Part shown: positions 1 to 11,177 of the stretch, piece after piece
Position numbering within the stretch: position 1 is the stretch's first letter
How the letters are laid out: each line of letters starts with the position of its first letter
Origin: Morinoia aosen
Taxonomy: Eukaryota; Arthropoda; Malacostraca; Amphipoda; Talitridae
DNA length: 64,000 nt
Assembly: GCA_030386875.1 (NCBI GenBank)
Contig: CM059562.1
Location: forward strand, 62,060,201-62,124,200
Direction of reading: 5' to 3'
The notes under the pieces: generated by a model
The model's database searches: none
What the model was told of the DNA's origin: nothing
What the model saw: the letters and a program-made list of their open reading frames with translations, nothing else
Made by a program: the position numbers and the translations under genes

Positions 1-2691
1 TAATATAAATGTTCGTTAGGAAATTAACACTAAGTCATCAATGAAAACTTTTAGTAGCTATTTCATCAAATTAATAAATCGTACAAACATTCTTACATGC
101 TAAATAGCTTGAAAGTGCATATATTGTCCCTATCCTTAAAATTCTTCTAGTTTTTATTGTAAAAAAAAACTGTTTTAGTGTGGTCGGAACTATCAAGACT
201 ACCCCTTATTCACTTCGAGCTAATCCAAGTCAATTTCAATTTAATCAAAGTCAAGTTTAAATTAATCCAAGTCAAATTCAAATTAATGCAAGCCTACGCT
301 GACCTTAGAATTTACATAATCACTCGTTAATTTGTACATTTTTTTGAGTTGAATATGTATCTATTGGATGTGATGAGCAAGACAATCGTTGTTCCTTTGA
401 GCAGGGAATACATCAAATTTCCGCCGGTGTTGAAATCTAAAGAAAAGCTGTCGTAAAATGAGCTAATTATCCAGCATCAGCGGGCAGAATGTAATTCAGA
501 TCTTATACCGCCATAAAAGATATAAGTAAAATATGAAAACTTCGTATTGTACCACTTATTGAAGTTACAATGGAATTAAAAGGGCGATTTTCGGGATTAT
601 TATTTTGATGTTATTTTCATGATTCAAGCAACAAAAATTCAAAAATCGATTAGTAGCTGTTTATTCGAGCGCATTCGTCATCAAAGACGAAAATTAACAT
701 ACCGCTATAACTCGTAAAATACTCATTTCAGACGGAAAGTGCTTAGATGAAAACTTGTTTATTTCGAGGTAATTAACTATGTTTAGGCACCGAAAAGTAA
801 AAAATCAACTACTGTCCTTTCCTTCATATTTACCGATGATTTTTCAAGCTATTATAATACACACATATGATATGAGTTTAGTTATCGTGGGCCCAAATAA
901 GTTCAGCGACTTATAGGGCATCCTGTCATCAGCACCAGCTAGCAACTTTTGGGCACCAGAGTGGAACCCTTCTGAGGAAACTCTGAATTACCTGGACAAA
1001 TAGGGTAATTTTTAAACTATAAGACGTATAAACTTCAAATTTGTACCAAATTGATGCTCGTGACGAGTATAACATTTTCATGAACGTAAAAAAAGTTCTT
1101 ACGCCCCTGTGGGGGACAGGGAGTGAGATTTTCCTACTACCTCAATCATCGGCCGATTTTTTCGATAACCCTCATTTGGTGCCGACGTTAATTTCTAAAC
1201 TATTTCTAACTAACGAACTTCAAATAGCACGGGTCATCGATGAAATTATAATTTATTTATCATTCGAAACGAGTTGTTCGCGTGTCTTTTCTGATTTCTG
1301 TCGCTCGTTCTCTGAAGCCTTCTGTGATAACTTTAAAATCCATGTTTCTTCTTGTGTAGTGAGTAAGCAGTATTTCCAGGCACACTATATAGGCCAACTG
1401 TCCAAAATCAGATGGCCATAATAGTGAGGCTAAAATTTGGGCCGTACAAAGAGCCTGTATTTCAAAAGTTGACTCATTTCCTGCCTAAAAATAGAAAGTT
1501 ATAACTGTCTATGGCTCCTCAGATCCAGTTACGTAAACATGTTTGGTTACAAATTACACCGTGTTTATTTAGGACATGTATTTTATTAAATTTCACAATC
1601 TTTATAAAAGAATTATGAAACAAAGCGCTAGTTGAATATATAGTTAGGCAAGGTTAACCAAAAATAAGTCATACAAAACATAGCACAACACTCACATAAA
1701 GAAACATGTAAACAAGTCTACACAATGAATTTCAGAGGCTGCTCATCGTGTGACATGTTTAATCTGGCTAGTGAAATACGTAGTTAGACCTGATTAAAAG
1801 TTCAGTGCTATATACTCTCAGAGCATTAATCGTCATGACTCTATGATTTATTTTTCTTCGAACGAAAAATGATATATAAAAACACACAGATAATAAGACA
1901 ATAATGATAGCAATACAAATAACTGCCGCTCAGTTACATTGAACTAACGGCTTCGTTGCTCATAATAGACGACAGAAATAATTGAGATATAAATCATAAT
2001 GACTTAGTGAACGTAAAAGTGAGTTAATTTCTAAGCTTAAGACAGGATTTTCATGAAAATCAAGTTATAATTTCAGAGCAACAATTAATAATAATTTTTC
2101 ATCCTCTCAGTGTTCTCATTAACAACATGCGGACATGGGTACATGGGATAAAATAGAGACATCGTAATAAATTGATATTACTTATCAATAACAAATTGCT
2201 AAACCAATTCTATACATAAGTGACATATGAGCCTAATTATGATTTCATAATCAACTGCACTTTGCAGGCTAGGGAACAGAGATTTGCAATATGACGTGAC
2301 ACATTTTTCTTGCATTCCTCTAACATGTTTTTTTTTATATGCTCAGGAAGCGGTTTATATTTACGGGACACTGATGGATCAACTTGCTACTTAAAATATT
2401 TGATATTCCTTCGCTATATATATAAATTCAGATTCATAATTTGACTAATCTAGCTTATTTAAAGAAATTTCATGAGTAAATAATACTACCCGTATGAAAC
2501 AACCTTCACTATTCGAGAGGTCCAAGTTATTTTTTAAGGCTAATTGTTCGACGTGTAATAACTTCCGGCACTAGCAAATGCACTCTTTAACTAAGCGTTG
2601 CAAGGATTGTGTCTCTTAGCAACTCATATTTAAGTGCAGTGTAAAATTCAGCTTGCGCAACGAAGTCATTTTTTGTTTCAACGTTTTACAT
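1..2691. other. AT-rich intergenic sequence left of the BEL element
   Basis: I see no supported gene here. The sequence is AT-rich with many stops in all frames. It holds a short 21 bp tandem repeat near 222-292 and no recognisable transposon ends. The longest open stretch (about 1080-1421 from its first ATG) matches nothing I recognise. Confidence 0.6.
222..292. repeat. 21 bp tandem repeat, about 3.4 copies
   Basis: Three consecutive 21 bp units (222-242, 243-263, 264-284) and a partial fourth share the pattern AATCCAAGTCAA followed by an A/T-rich tail. The units differ by a few substitutions. No function is apparent. Confidence 0.75.
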
Positions 2692-2695
2692 GGGT

Positions 2696-3238
2696 TGTCA
2701 CGCTTACCGGCAAGAAGCGTCAACTTCCAGTTTTACCTGGCATTTAACATAGTCTCTTCTGAACCGAGATAAATAAGATAATGACAAGCTTGACAATAAA
2801 AGAAGAGTGCTCACCTGAAGCTTCGAAGAAATTGTTCAGGGAACATTTTCCACTGTTAGCTGGCTATCCGGGGGTTTAGATACCCAGATGCAGGGCCGGT
2901 AGAAGTCGTCGCACGCAAGGCTTACGTACATCTGACCTCGTAGATGAACTCTCACTGAAGTGGCAGGCTCGCGAGAGCTGCGACTTCAAGGACGCTTCGA
3001 ATCCGCACCACTGACTTCGGATAAGCTCGCAACAAACAAACGAACACTTTATGGTTGTTCGATATTAACTTTTGCTGCCAGGAAGGTGAAGCACTCCAAC
3101 CATTGCCCGCTTGTCATTTAATTAGCGTTTTAGTTCTTTAGGTCAGTTTAGGGTAAATTAACGACCTAGTCCCCAATTGCAAGATATTAATGAACTTGCA
3201 AGGGACTTAAAATGGGAAGCAAGGCTAGAGTTGCGACA
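2696..3238 (-). repeat. BEL/Pao 3' LTR
   Basis: This 543 bp sequence recurs as the two halves 18632-18892 and 33484-33767 with about 97% identity. It starts TG and ends CA and is preceded by the target duplication GGGT. It lies directly downstream of the minus-strand pol gene, which makes it the 3' LTR. Confidence 0.9.
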
Positions 3239-3378
3239 CAATCCCGGCAAAAGAAGGCACGGAGTTTTCATCGAAAATTCCGGGAAATACACACAAGTAC
3301 ATGCAAACGTCCTTCCAGCACAACTGGATAGGACTAACAATAATTTTTTTTTGCGCATTACACATAGGTTGAAAGGGT

Positions 3379-4062
3379 TCATAAATGCCCTTTCTTAATT
3401 AGATAATTTAATTTGCTACGTTGCTGACGCGCCGCTTGCCTTTGAGGACGGTCAGCAGAAGTAACTACGGGTTCTTCGGAAAAGGCCGAAGAATCCGTAT
3501 CAGAAGAAGAAGTATTAAGATGCTGAACTCTAGGGTGTTCGGAGGTAGAACCACCCCGTTGAGTTTCAAACCTCGCGGGAGGTTCGAAACGAGGGTATAA
3601 TTCCTCGCCTGAACTACTCCCGTCTGCGCTATCCCCCACCTCCTCTGGAGTAGGATCGGTGACAGCTAACTCCAGCGGGTATAGTAGCGAGACTTTGATG
3701 GCGCTTTCAGTGTTATCAGCCCTTATAACTCGTACAACACGAACCTTGCCATCGCGACCAGGGAGCAAAGCACTGATGCGAGCCAAGGCCCAAAACGGTC
3801 TGGGTTTTATAGGGTGTTTTACAAGTACCACTTGACCCACAGATAATAGCTTGTTGTTAAAGGGTAAAGATTTCAGAGGATATGGACCTCGCAAAGAAAT
3901 TAAATACTGAGTATACCAGAGCTCCCGAAACTTGGCGACCATGACATCGCGTCTCTCCAAAAGCGAGAGCAAATGTTCGCGATGTTCAACATCGTCGGTC
4001 TCCAAGGCCGGAAGCTCATCGGACAGAATTAAAGAATTAGATGCAGGATAAAGTTGAAGGAA
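3379..4062 (-). pseudogene. BEL pol C-terminal tail (DUF5641-like), cut off by an in-frame stop
   Basis: This open stretch is in the same frame as the long pol ORF at 4063-7005 and is separated from it only by one TAA codon (4063-4065). Its first part resembles the DUF5641 domain that follows integrase in BEL/Pao polyproteins: tryptophan-rich helices, then a small beta domain with a GxDGKVRVVRV-like core. The last 80 or so residues are acidic and Ser-rich with a basic end, and look disordered. The apparent start near 4005 is TTG and not a real initiator, so this is best read as the end of pol after a single nonsense mutation. Confidence 0.8.
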
Positions 4063-7005
4063 TTAAATAGGCATTATAGGTAAGATCGTGTCCCCCATCT
4101 CAGTGTAAGAGAGGGGACGCCGATTAAGGTTGAGAGAAATATCAGAAATGACAGTGAGGAAAGAAGAATAAGAATAAGTGCTGCGACCAAAAAGTTTATA
4201 CACGCAGTCCTTTATGGACTTAAACAGACGTTCCCAAATCGCGCCAAATTTAGGACTGTAGATAGGGATAGTTTTAAACTTTATATTAAAAGGGCGAAAC
4301 CGCTCTTCATACAAAGAGGAAGTTAACACTTCCGATAGAAGATCGGGAGCGGCGGGGAAAGTTCTAGCATTGTCAGAATATACAGTGTTAGGAATGCCCT
4401 TTTCGTTTGTAAAACGAATGAAGGCAAGACAAAATTCCTCCAGAGTCATGGAGGGAAGAAGTTCGATATGTATAGCTCTAGTTTGAAAGCACGTGAATAA
4501 TAGTAAATAAACCTTTTGTTTGTGGCCAAAAGGGTCTAATACCCAAAAGTGGGCAGAGAAGTCCATGCCTGTTGTGGCAAAGGGCCTTACGAAATTAGTA
4601 CGAGAGTCAGGTAGAGCAGGAGGGTCAGGATAAGAAAATGCTTTAGCGTTTAGCTTCTTGCATACAGTGCATTTAGCCAATACGCCGCGAACAGTACGCT
4701 TACAGCGAGGCAAGACATACCCGTCCAGCTTAAGCTTTTGAACGGTGATATCGAGCCCTTGATGGTTGAGAAGTTTATGAGTATGCAAAATTAACAAATT
4801 GGTCAAGTGAGAAGAACTAGACAGTAAAATGGGGTTGCGAGTGTTATAATCTAATTCTTCAGCGTTTGCAATACGACTGTTAGATCGAATTAGACCGTGC
4901 GAATCAAGGAAAAGATTAAAGGTTCTAACTAATAGAGGCGGCCGAGGACTTTTATTTTTCAAGGCCTCGAGCTCGCCTGCAAAGTATTTACTTTGCATGG
5001 AAGAAATAAGAAAAATGAATGCTCGCAATTTTGCATTGCCCAAATCTGCACGTCGAAAAATAGCGACGGCTTTAAATACTTTCTCCATCGTGCCTAGTAA
5101 TTTAGGATAGGAGGAGAAGCGTTCAATCTCCAAAATAGGAGCTTCACACGGAGGAACAATATTGACATTAATACATGCAGAGGACACAAATTGATGGGGA
5201 ATGCAACCCAGGTGTCCCTTGGGCCACTGGTCCTTACCTTCTCGAATCCAGTCAGGACCTGCCAACCATACAGTTTTATTCTCGAGAAACTTAGTTACTT
5301 TAATACCTCGAGTTAACAAGTCAGCCATGTTAAACATGGTAGGTACGTATTCATAATGAAAAGAAGCTGAGGTTTTACCTTCCAACGTCTGGCGCATGCT
5401 GTCTATATCCTTAATTCTATTACTAACGAATACATTCTTTCGTGGAGGCTTACCACTCAATAACCAAGCCAGGGTAACCTGGGAATCGGTAAGAAAAGTT
5501 ATACCTGAGATTGCATAAGGGAAGTTAACGTCACACATTGGAGAAACAAGACACTGATAAGCAAGATACACAGCCAGAAGTTCGAGAGAAGGAAGAGTTC
5601 TTTGCCTAGGAGGCGAAACCTTGACTTTAGAGAAAATGAGCGAGCTGCGCTCTTTTTGGACACCGTACATGCAGGTTCCAAAAGCTCTCGCACTAGCATC
5701 ACAAAAAATTACAAGGTCAATTTTTTCAGTTTCAACAAGATTCATCCTAGGGAACTCAAATTCATGCAATTCAGAAAACTCCTGACAAAAGTTACGCCAT
5801 TCTTTACAGATATCATCTGGAACGTCTTGATCCCAGCCTAGTCTCAACGGTGTTAACTTACGCAAAATGAGTTTGCCTCTAACAGAGAATGGTAATAGGA
5901 TCCCTAAAGGGTCATACAGAGAAGCAATTTCCGACAGCATACTCCTACGAGTCTTACAGGAAGGATTCAAACTTTTTACAGATATGGAAAGAGAATCAGA
6001 AGAAGAATTAAAGTTATAACCCAGTACTCTGGAGTGCGCACTGGAGCTACAAAGAGAAGGATCAATTTGAGACAAAAGATTAGAGTTATTAGACTGCCAT
6101 TGACGCAAAGGAAAGCCACTCTCTTTAAATGCCTTGTTAGCGCGTTGAAAAGTGTCAAGCGCAAGCTCGGGACTATTGGTTGTGAATATTAGGTTGTCCA
6201 CGTACAGCTTGTTTGCCATTACGTCTCTAACCACCAAATCACTGATAGTTTTAGCATGGAGTTTTAGAAGAAAATTAAGTATATACGGGGAAGCGACAAA
6301 ACCGAACAACAATGTTGTATATCGGAAATATTTAAATTCACCATCTTGAAAGAGCACAAAACTAAATTGATTTCGGTCAAATGTCTTGGCTAACTTTACT
6401 TGAAGGAACGCTTTGAAAATGTCTGACAGCACAACAATGGAATTAGACCGAAAATACACTAAGAGACCAAGTAAATCGTTCATGAGGTTAGGACCTACAT
6501 AGGAGGCCTCATTCAGACTAGGCAATTTACCTCGCTTTAGTGAACAATTGAAAACAGGGCGTATCTTAGAAGTAGTAACGTGTTCTCGCACGACAGGCCT
6601 ATGTGGTATCCACTTGTGCTCACGCGCATCTAAAGTTTCGGGAGAAAGAGGCTCAATAATACCAAGCTCGAGTTGTTCCAGAAAGACATCGTTATACTGT
6701 TGCTCTATCCCCCTGCGAGAGTTAGAAGCAGCAACCTTCTGAGCGAGATATCGCGCTAATCCGAAATTATGAGGAACTTTCGCTAATAAATTACGGTTCC
6801 AAGGCAAGTGGACACTATAGCGGCCTTCGGCATAAACTACGCTACTCTTGAAGTCTTCCAATTCTTTGTCATACTCTGTTTCCTTAGCAGGTACTCCTAT
6901 TAATTCTAAGTCTAGCAGTCTATCAAGACCAGCTTGCACATCACATTCAGCACCATCTAATGCTGAAGAACATACCTTGGGAGGTTCAAAAAATGCCTCC
7001 AACAC
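4063..7005 (-). CDS. pol: BEL/Pao pol: reverse transcriptase, RNase H, integrase
   Basis: Of 980 codons, the RT covers roughly residues 100-330, with the first catalytic Asp in SDIFKAF (D195) and the YVDN box at 268-271 where YVDD is the usual form. RNase H covers about 425-570 with D436, E475, D507 and D562. Integrase has His741/743/748 with Cys779 and Cys782 as zinc-finger ligands, then the triad D815, D878, E925. Together these would copy element RNA to cDNA and insert it. The frame is -1 relative to the upstream protease ORF and overlaps it at 6957-7005. The listed start is not necessarily used: the pol frame stays open upstream to an A9 run (7034-7042). The ORF ends at a TAA directly ahead of the DUF5641-like tail, so the copy is slightly broken. 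Confidence 0.9.
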   Translation of the reverse strand: MLEAFFEPPKVCSSALDGAECDVQAGLDRLLDLELIGVPAKETEYDKELEDFKSSVVYAEGRYSVHLPWNRNLLAKVPHNFGLARYLAQKVAASNSRRGIEQQYNDVFLEQLELGIIEPLSPETLDAREHKWIPHRPVVREHVTTSKIRPVFNCSLKRGKLPSLNEASYVGPNLMNDLLGLLVYFRSNSIVVLSDIFKAFLQVKLAKTFDRNQFSFVLFQDGEFKYFRYTTLLFGFVASPYILNFLLKLHAKTISDLVVRDVMANKLYVDNLIFTTNSPELALDTFQRANKAFKESGFPLRQWQSNNSNLLSQIDPSLCSSSAHSRVLGYNFNSSSDSLSISVKSLNPSCKTRRSMLSEIASLYDPLGILLPFSVRGKLILRKLTPLRLGWDQDVPDDICKEWRNFCQEFSELHEFEFPRMNLVETEKIDLVIFCDASARAFGTCMYGVQKERSSLIFSKVKVSPPRQRTLPSLELLAVYLAYQCLVSPMCDVNFPYAISGITFLTDSQVTLAWLLSGKPPRKNVFVSNRIKDIDSMRQTLEGKTSASFHYEYVPTMFNMADLLTRGIKVTKFLENKTVWLAGPDWIREGKDQWPKGHLGCIPHQFVSSACINVNIVPPCEAPILEIERFSSYPKLLGTMEKVFKAVAIFRRADLGNAKLRAFIFLISSMQSKYFAGELEALKNKSPRPPLLVRTFNLFLDSHGLIRSNSRIANAEELDYNTRNPILLSSSSHLTNLLILHTHKLLNHQGLDITVQKLKLDGYVLPRCKRTVRGVLAKCTVCKKLNAKAFSYPDPPALPDSRTNFVRPFATTGMDFSAHFWVLDPFGHKQKVYLLLFTCFQTRAIHIELLPSMTLEEFCLAFIRFTNEKGIPNTVYSDNARTFPAAPDLLSEVLTSSLYEERFRPFNIKFKTIPIYSPKFGAIWERLFKSIKDCVYKLFGRSTYSYSSFLTVISDISLNLNRRPLSYTEMGDTILPIMPI

Positions 7006-7715
7006 ACCATGATAACGATTAGCTTTAGATTTATTTTTTTTTGTTTCGTTTTTTGTTTATTTGCAACAGCAAAGGAAGAAGAAACTTTAGGCGGAACAGC
7101 AGAAGAAGAAGAAATTTCAGGTGAAACAACAGAAGATGAAGAAATTACAGGCTGAACAACAGAACAAGGCGAGCCACCGTCTTGTTTTTTAGCGGCCGAA
7201 GCCACGACAGGAACCAAAGAGGATTTATAACATTTTAGTTCCCCGAAGGGTAAGAAACCGTTAGCCACGCGCATAACTTTATAGCCTGCGACGTGTTGCA
7301 ACTCAATCACACGAAAAGCTTGAAGAGCATCAACACCTAAAATACCGTTGATTTGGATACTGTCATCAACGACTTCAGGAAAGGAAGTTGAAAGAGGTAG
7401 CTTAGTTTTAAGCAGCTCGAGTTTAGATTGCAAACCCTTCATCCCCATCTGCAGGTTCAAATTATGCATCGCAAAAACATCAAGCTCATGCTTCTCACAG
7501 TCAGGAAGCATGAGCTCGACGTTAATGTGCTTGCCCCGTAACGGGACAGAGGCACCTACCGTGTTTACAGTAAGTTCTTGCAAATCATTGGTAGTACAGT
7601 TAGGACTAACCGTGTCCAGGTCAATCAACGTTTGTTGACTCCCGGTGTCAATCACGAAATTTATACGTTTAGATAGATTGTTAATTTTAGTTGAAGGAGC
7701 GATAACAGGGCACAT
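6957..7715 (-). CDS. BEL retroviral-type aspartic protease ORF
   Basis: This 252-codon ORF starts at an ATG. It has the catalytic D-T-G-S motif near residue 23 (FVIDTGS) and a later hydrophobic ILG stretch near residue 125 (NGILGVDA), the hallmarks of a retropepsin (DUF1758-like) fold. A Ser/Val/Pro-rich low-complexity linker with three imperfect repeats follows at about residues 185-220, then a Lys/Gln-rich run. The ORF leaves the pol frame at a poly-A tract and ends 49 bases inside pol. The protease would process the Gag-Pol precursor. Confidence 0.85.
   Translation of the reverse strand: MCPVIAPSTKINNLSKRINFVIDTGSQQTLIDLDTVSPNCTTNDLQELTVNTVGASVPLRGKHINVELMLPDCEKHELDVFAMHNLNLQMGMKGLQSKLELLKTKLPLSTSFPEVVDDSIQINGILGVDALQAFRVIELQHVAGYKVMRVANGFLPFGELKCYKSSLVPVVASAAKKQDGGSPCSVVQPVISSSSVVSPEISSSSAVPPKVSSSFAVANKQKTKQKKINLKLIVIMVCWRHFLNLPRYVLQH
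7034..7042 (-). promoter_or_regulatory. A9 run at the protease/pol frame change, candidate -1 slippery site
   Basis: On the minus strand nine consecutive A residues sit where the protease frame must slip back by one base to enter the pol frame. This fits an A AAA AAA slippery heptamer, but a one-base indel in this old copy would look the same. I did not identify a downstream pseudoknot. Confidence 0.4.
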
Positions 7716-7886
7716 TCGAAAACGTGCCTTTAACCGTCAGGAAGAGGTGGCGGCAAGAGAGGAAAAACTTACGAACTTGGGACATAACGGACTAACATGA
7801 GTATTAGCCTTGCAAAGCGAACAATTAAAAGGCAAGCCTCTGCTTTTTGCAGGGCAAGACTTAGCTAAGTGATTGTGACTAATGCT
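7716..7886 (-). pseudogene. gag: BEL gag C-terminal zinc-knuckle fragment
   Basis: Just upstream of the protease on the minus strand, one frame contains an H-x4-C half knuckle followed by a C-x2-C-x4-H-x4-C knuckle (CSLCKANTHVSPLCP), typical of BEL Gag nucleocapsid. The fragment is cut off at about 7886 by the Harbinger end. The rest of gag lies beyond it at 14.5-16.65 kb. The frame does not run cleanly into the protease ORF, so one or two small frame errors are present. Confidence 0.65.
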
Positions 7887-8622
7887 GGGGCCACACTAGG
7901 CTAACGTTCGTTCGTCAAATGAACTCCGTATGTCAAATGAACGCTGGAAGGCCCGTTCGATCATCATTTGATGAATGGATGCTCGTCATTTCGTGAAAGG
8001 TCGTCGGAGGTTTTCGGCCACCAAATGAACTACGTAGAACAAAGATGGCGGACAGTGTTGACGAGTTTCGCAGCTGTTATGTTGACTTTATATTATGATT
8101 GTGGCCATATTTGGCTTGAGATATACTTATAATGTGGTTGTGAGATGTTTTCATGGTGGTATCCTTGTGCAAAGCATTGAAATTAGGTGCTAGGTCTTGC
8201 AGTTCAGTGAAAAACCAAGTGGCCTGTCATCAATCAAACTAAACATTAATTTACAACAATGTTGACACATTTTATGCGAATCATTATTTGATAATTAAAA
8301 AAACTGTTGAGTTTTCAACCTCTTAGCATAGCTCATGAATACTGTTAACAAAATGACATGTTAAAAACTTGTATTGCCTGTATTTTTATAGCAGTTCCTG
8401 TCAGTTTACTAGAATATGTTTATTTTCTTTTACTTTTGACAGCTTCAATACTATTGAATAGAAGTACATTTAATTTTTCATATACAATCAAGTTTGCTGT
8501 AAAAGTGTTCTATTTATTTAGCTATTGTTTTGCAGAAGAAACGTTATCCTTCTAATTTGAATGACTTTTAATTTACAGATCCTAAACCATAAATTAGTTA
8601 CAGATGAAAACTTCTATCAATT

Positions 8623-11177
8623 ATGTGGAATGTTGAGAACCAATCTCGATTAATAGACATTGTGTCTAAGTACCCAGATTTTTGGGACCACCGAGCACCA
8701 TTATACTCAATGCGGAACCATCGAGCAATTCTGCTTCAAAAAATTGCCAAGGAATTCATTGAGAGCTTCCCTAGTCTTGATGGAGAGATAACACCTTCAG
8801 GTAAGTTTGATGATGTGTAAAATGTCTCAAAGGCTCATTTTCCTTTTTGTGCAGGCATTAAATTTGGTCAAATTATATAAATATTGTGAATGAACAGTTT
8901 TGAAATTCAATAAAGAAAGTCATAATTTTAGGAGTGCAGTGTATAAAATTTTAAATGACTAATTTGATTCAGGTTAATTTGGCTGCTGTTAGCAACTGCA
9001 CAAAAATGTAGGAATATCTTTTCAAAATTATTTAAGCAATGTCAAATTTTAAGAATGAACAATGGCTCGGACTGAGATGGGTAAAAAATTAGAGGAGTAC
9101 CATAATTGCAAATACTTGAGCTAGCAAAAAAATTTAAAGTATTTTCAATTCATGTTGCTCCTTTAATTTAAATAGAAATTACAACTAATAATGACGTGAT
9201 CATGCTTTAAGAAATCTACTGCGTTTTGTGGTGAACATTAGTCAAATTTTTCTCCAGGATTGGTGCATAATCTTATAATTGAGCAAATAGTGTTGGATAA
9301 TTTTTTTTAACATTTACATTCCTTACTATGAGTATGAGCATGCCAACGTTGAACACAGCATAAATGAAAATTAGGGAAAATATTACCCACCAGTGTTGAC
9401 AGGCAAACATTAATGACAAGGTTATAGGCTTAGAAAATGTTCATTGTGGTATTGTTGTTCTGTGGAGTACAGCAAATAGTATAAATGTTAGTGGTTGCCT
9501 ATTCAAACTATTACACTACCAGTTTTTTATATCATGTTAGATTCTTAAATTTTACTCCTAGTTTTGAACAATAGTATTTCTTATTTTATGTTATGAATTG
9601 TAAATAATTTATTTGCAAGGTGTTGATCATCTTTGATGGAATAGGTTTGCTCTATGTTGTTGTACTCATGAATTTGTACATTTTTTGCAAATGTGAAAAT
9701 TAGTGCAGATGTCTTATTATCAGTCTGCCTGACAGTTAACTCTGGGTATTCGGTTTTTTGCTTATGTTAAAAGAATATGGCAGAAAAGTTAGGGATCTGA
9801 AAATGGGTGAGATTCCATGCAAGTTAATTTAAATTTAGGCAAGAAGTTTGTGGAAAAGTGTAGATTTATTACTCACAGTTTTGGAAGTGAAGTAAGCATA
9901 ACCTCATAGTGTTCTTTTTTCTGAACTAAGTAAACACTTTGCTCCAGCATGGAGATTTCTAATTTGACTCATACAGTTAAGGTTTTATGAATATTATTTT
10001 TATTACAGACAGGTGAATCTTTGTTGTCATGTGTGACCCTCATGCAACAGTCGGTTGCCCATTCAATTCTAGGACAGTTAATATAAAGTTAGGTTTTTAT
10101 TGCTCCTCTTTTTGAGTTCTTAATGAAACTCATAGAAAACCTTTTCTTTCAAGAGCTATCATTTTCAGTGTTGAATGTTAAGTCATAGATTGTATGTACG
10201 TCTGCTATAAACATGGTTGTAGCATTACCTAATGATATTTCTTTTAACATATAATTGTTATTCACTTCACTTCATATTTTTCTACTTCTTCTGTTCTTCC
10301 CTAATATGTTATCTTCAATGAAGCTCATGCACTTCAGTATACAAACATGTGCAGTGTACTTGGCAAACCAAGTCTGTCACAAACACTGGAGCAAAAATTA
10401 TCATTACCAGTACCTATATTAAATTGATGGTGTAACGGTAACTAAATTATGTTCATTTTTTCAGACGTTCAAAAGAAGTGGTCATCTCTACGCAGCTACT
10501 ACTTGCGGCTCCGTGCATCCGAAAGGGTGAAACCATCAGGGTCTGGAGCTGTGGAGAGCAAGCCTTGGATGCACTCAACCCAGATGACTTTTTTGTCAGA
10601 TTGTGTGCAGCCAGACACCAGCATGAGCAGCTTGAATATTCATTCAAGTGATGATTTTGTTTCAGCTGTTTCAAGGGGAATTCAAATTGAAGAGCCCCCT
10701 TCAGAGAGTATTGTTGTGTCAGCAGGTTGGTGTCATGAAGAACCAGATAATACTATTGAGACTCAGTTAATGAGCACTGCAGTCGAAATCGATAACGACA
10801 TCGTTCATGTCAGTGAGCCAATGTCAACACCAGAAGCGGCTCTATTAGTGGGTCCAAACCCCAAAATTGTGGTGCCTACTCCAAGCCCTTCTCCTGTGGA
10901 AGATGCATGTACTGATGTCAGTGGTAGTACCGGGGGATGTTGTAAGCGCAAAAGAAGTAAGAAAGATGAGACCAACATTTTAACTACGGTGGAGTCATTT
11001 CATGAGAAATTCCTAAATGTTGTTGAGAGTTCGTTGGCATCAAAAAGGAGTACTGGAAATGACCATTACATTACCAAAGCTTGCTGTGAACTTGTGCGGG
11101 GTAAAGTGAATGGTCTTGCGGAAGAAAAACAAATGGAATTCATGTCAAAACTTGTTAAACTATGTTCTGAGAATTAA
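8623..11177 (+). CDS. MADF-domain DNA-binding protein of the Harbinger element (two exons)
   Basis: Exon 1 is 8623-8800 and exon 2 is 10465-11177. The intron 8801-10464 has a GTAAGT donor and a TTTTTTCAG acceptor. Joining is in phase (codon split after the first base) and gives about 296 residues. The N-terminus is a MADF (Myb/SANT-like) domain: LIDIV, a YPDFWD core, then VQKKWSSLRSYYLR provided by exon 2. The middle is acidic and Ser/Pro-rich, followed by a basic patch CCKRKRSKK that could be a nuclear signal, and a C-terminal helical segment resembling a BESS motif. Such proteins bind element termini and help import the partner transposase. Start choice: the ATG at 8623 immediately precedes the MADF fold. 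Confidence 0.85.
8801..10464 (+). other. Intron of the MADF gene
   Basis: This 1664 bp GT-AG intron is AT-rich with frequent stops. The donor is GTAAGT and the acceptor is preceded by a T-rich tract. I see no other gene inside. Confidence 0.8.

Noticed and set aside
1041..1421. 126-codon plus-strand ORF
   Set aside because: It starts at TTG (first ATG at 1080), has no recognisable domain and lies in AT-rich sequence, so chance is likely.
2696..3238. Solo LTR unrelated to the BEL pol gene
   Set aside because: The partner LTR halves at 18632-18892 and 33484-33767 and the shared GGGT target duplication place it as the 3' LTR of the same element.
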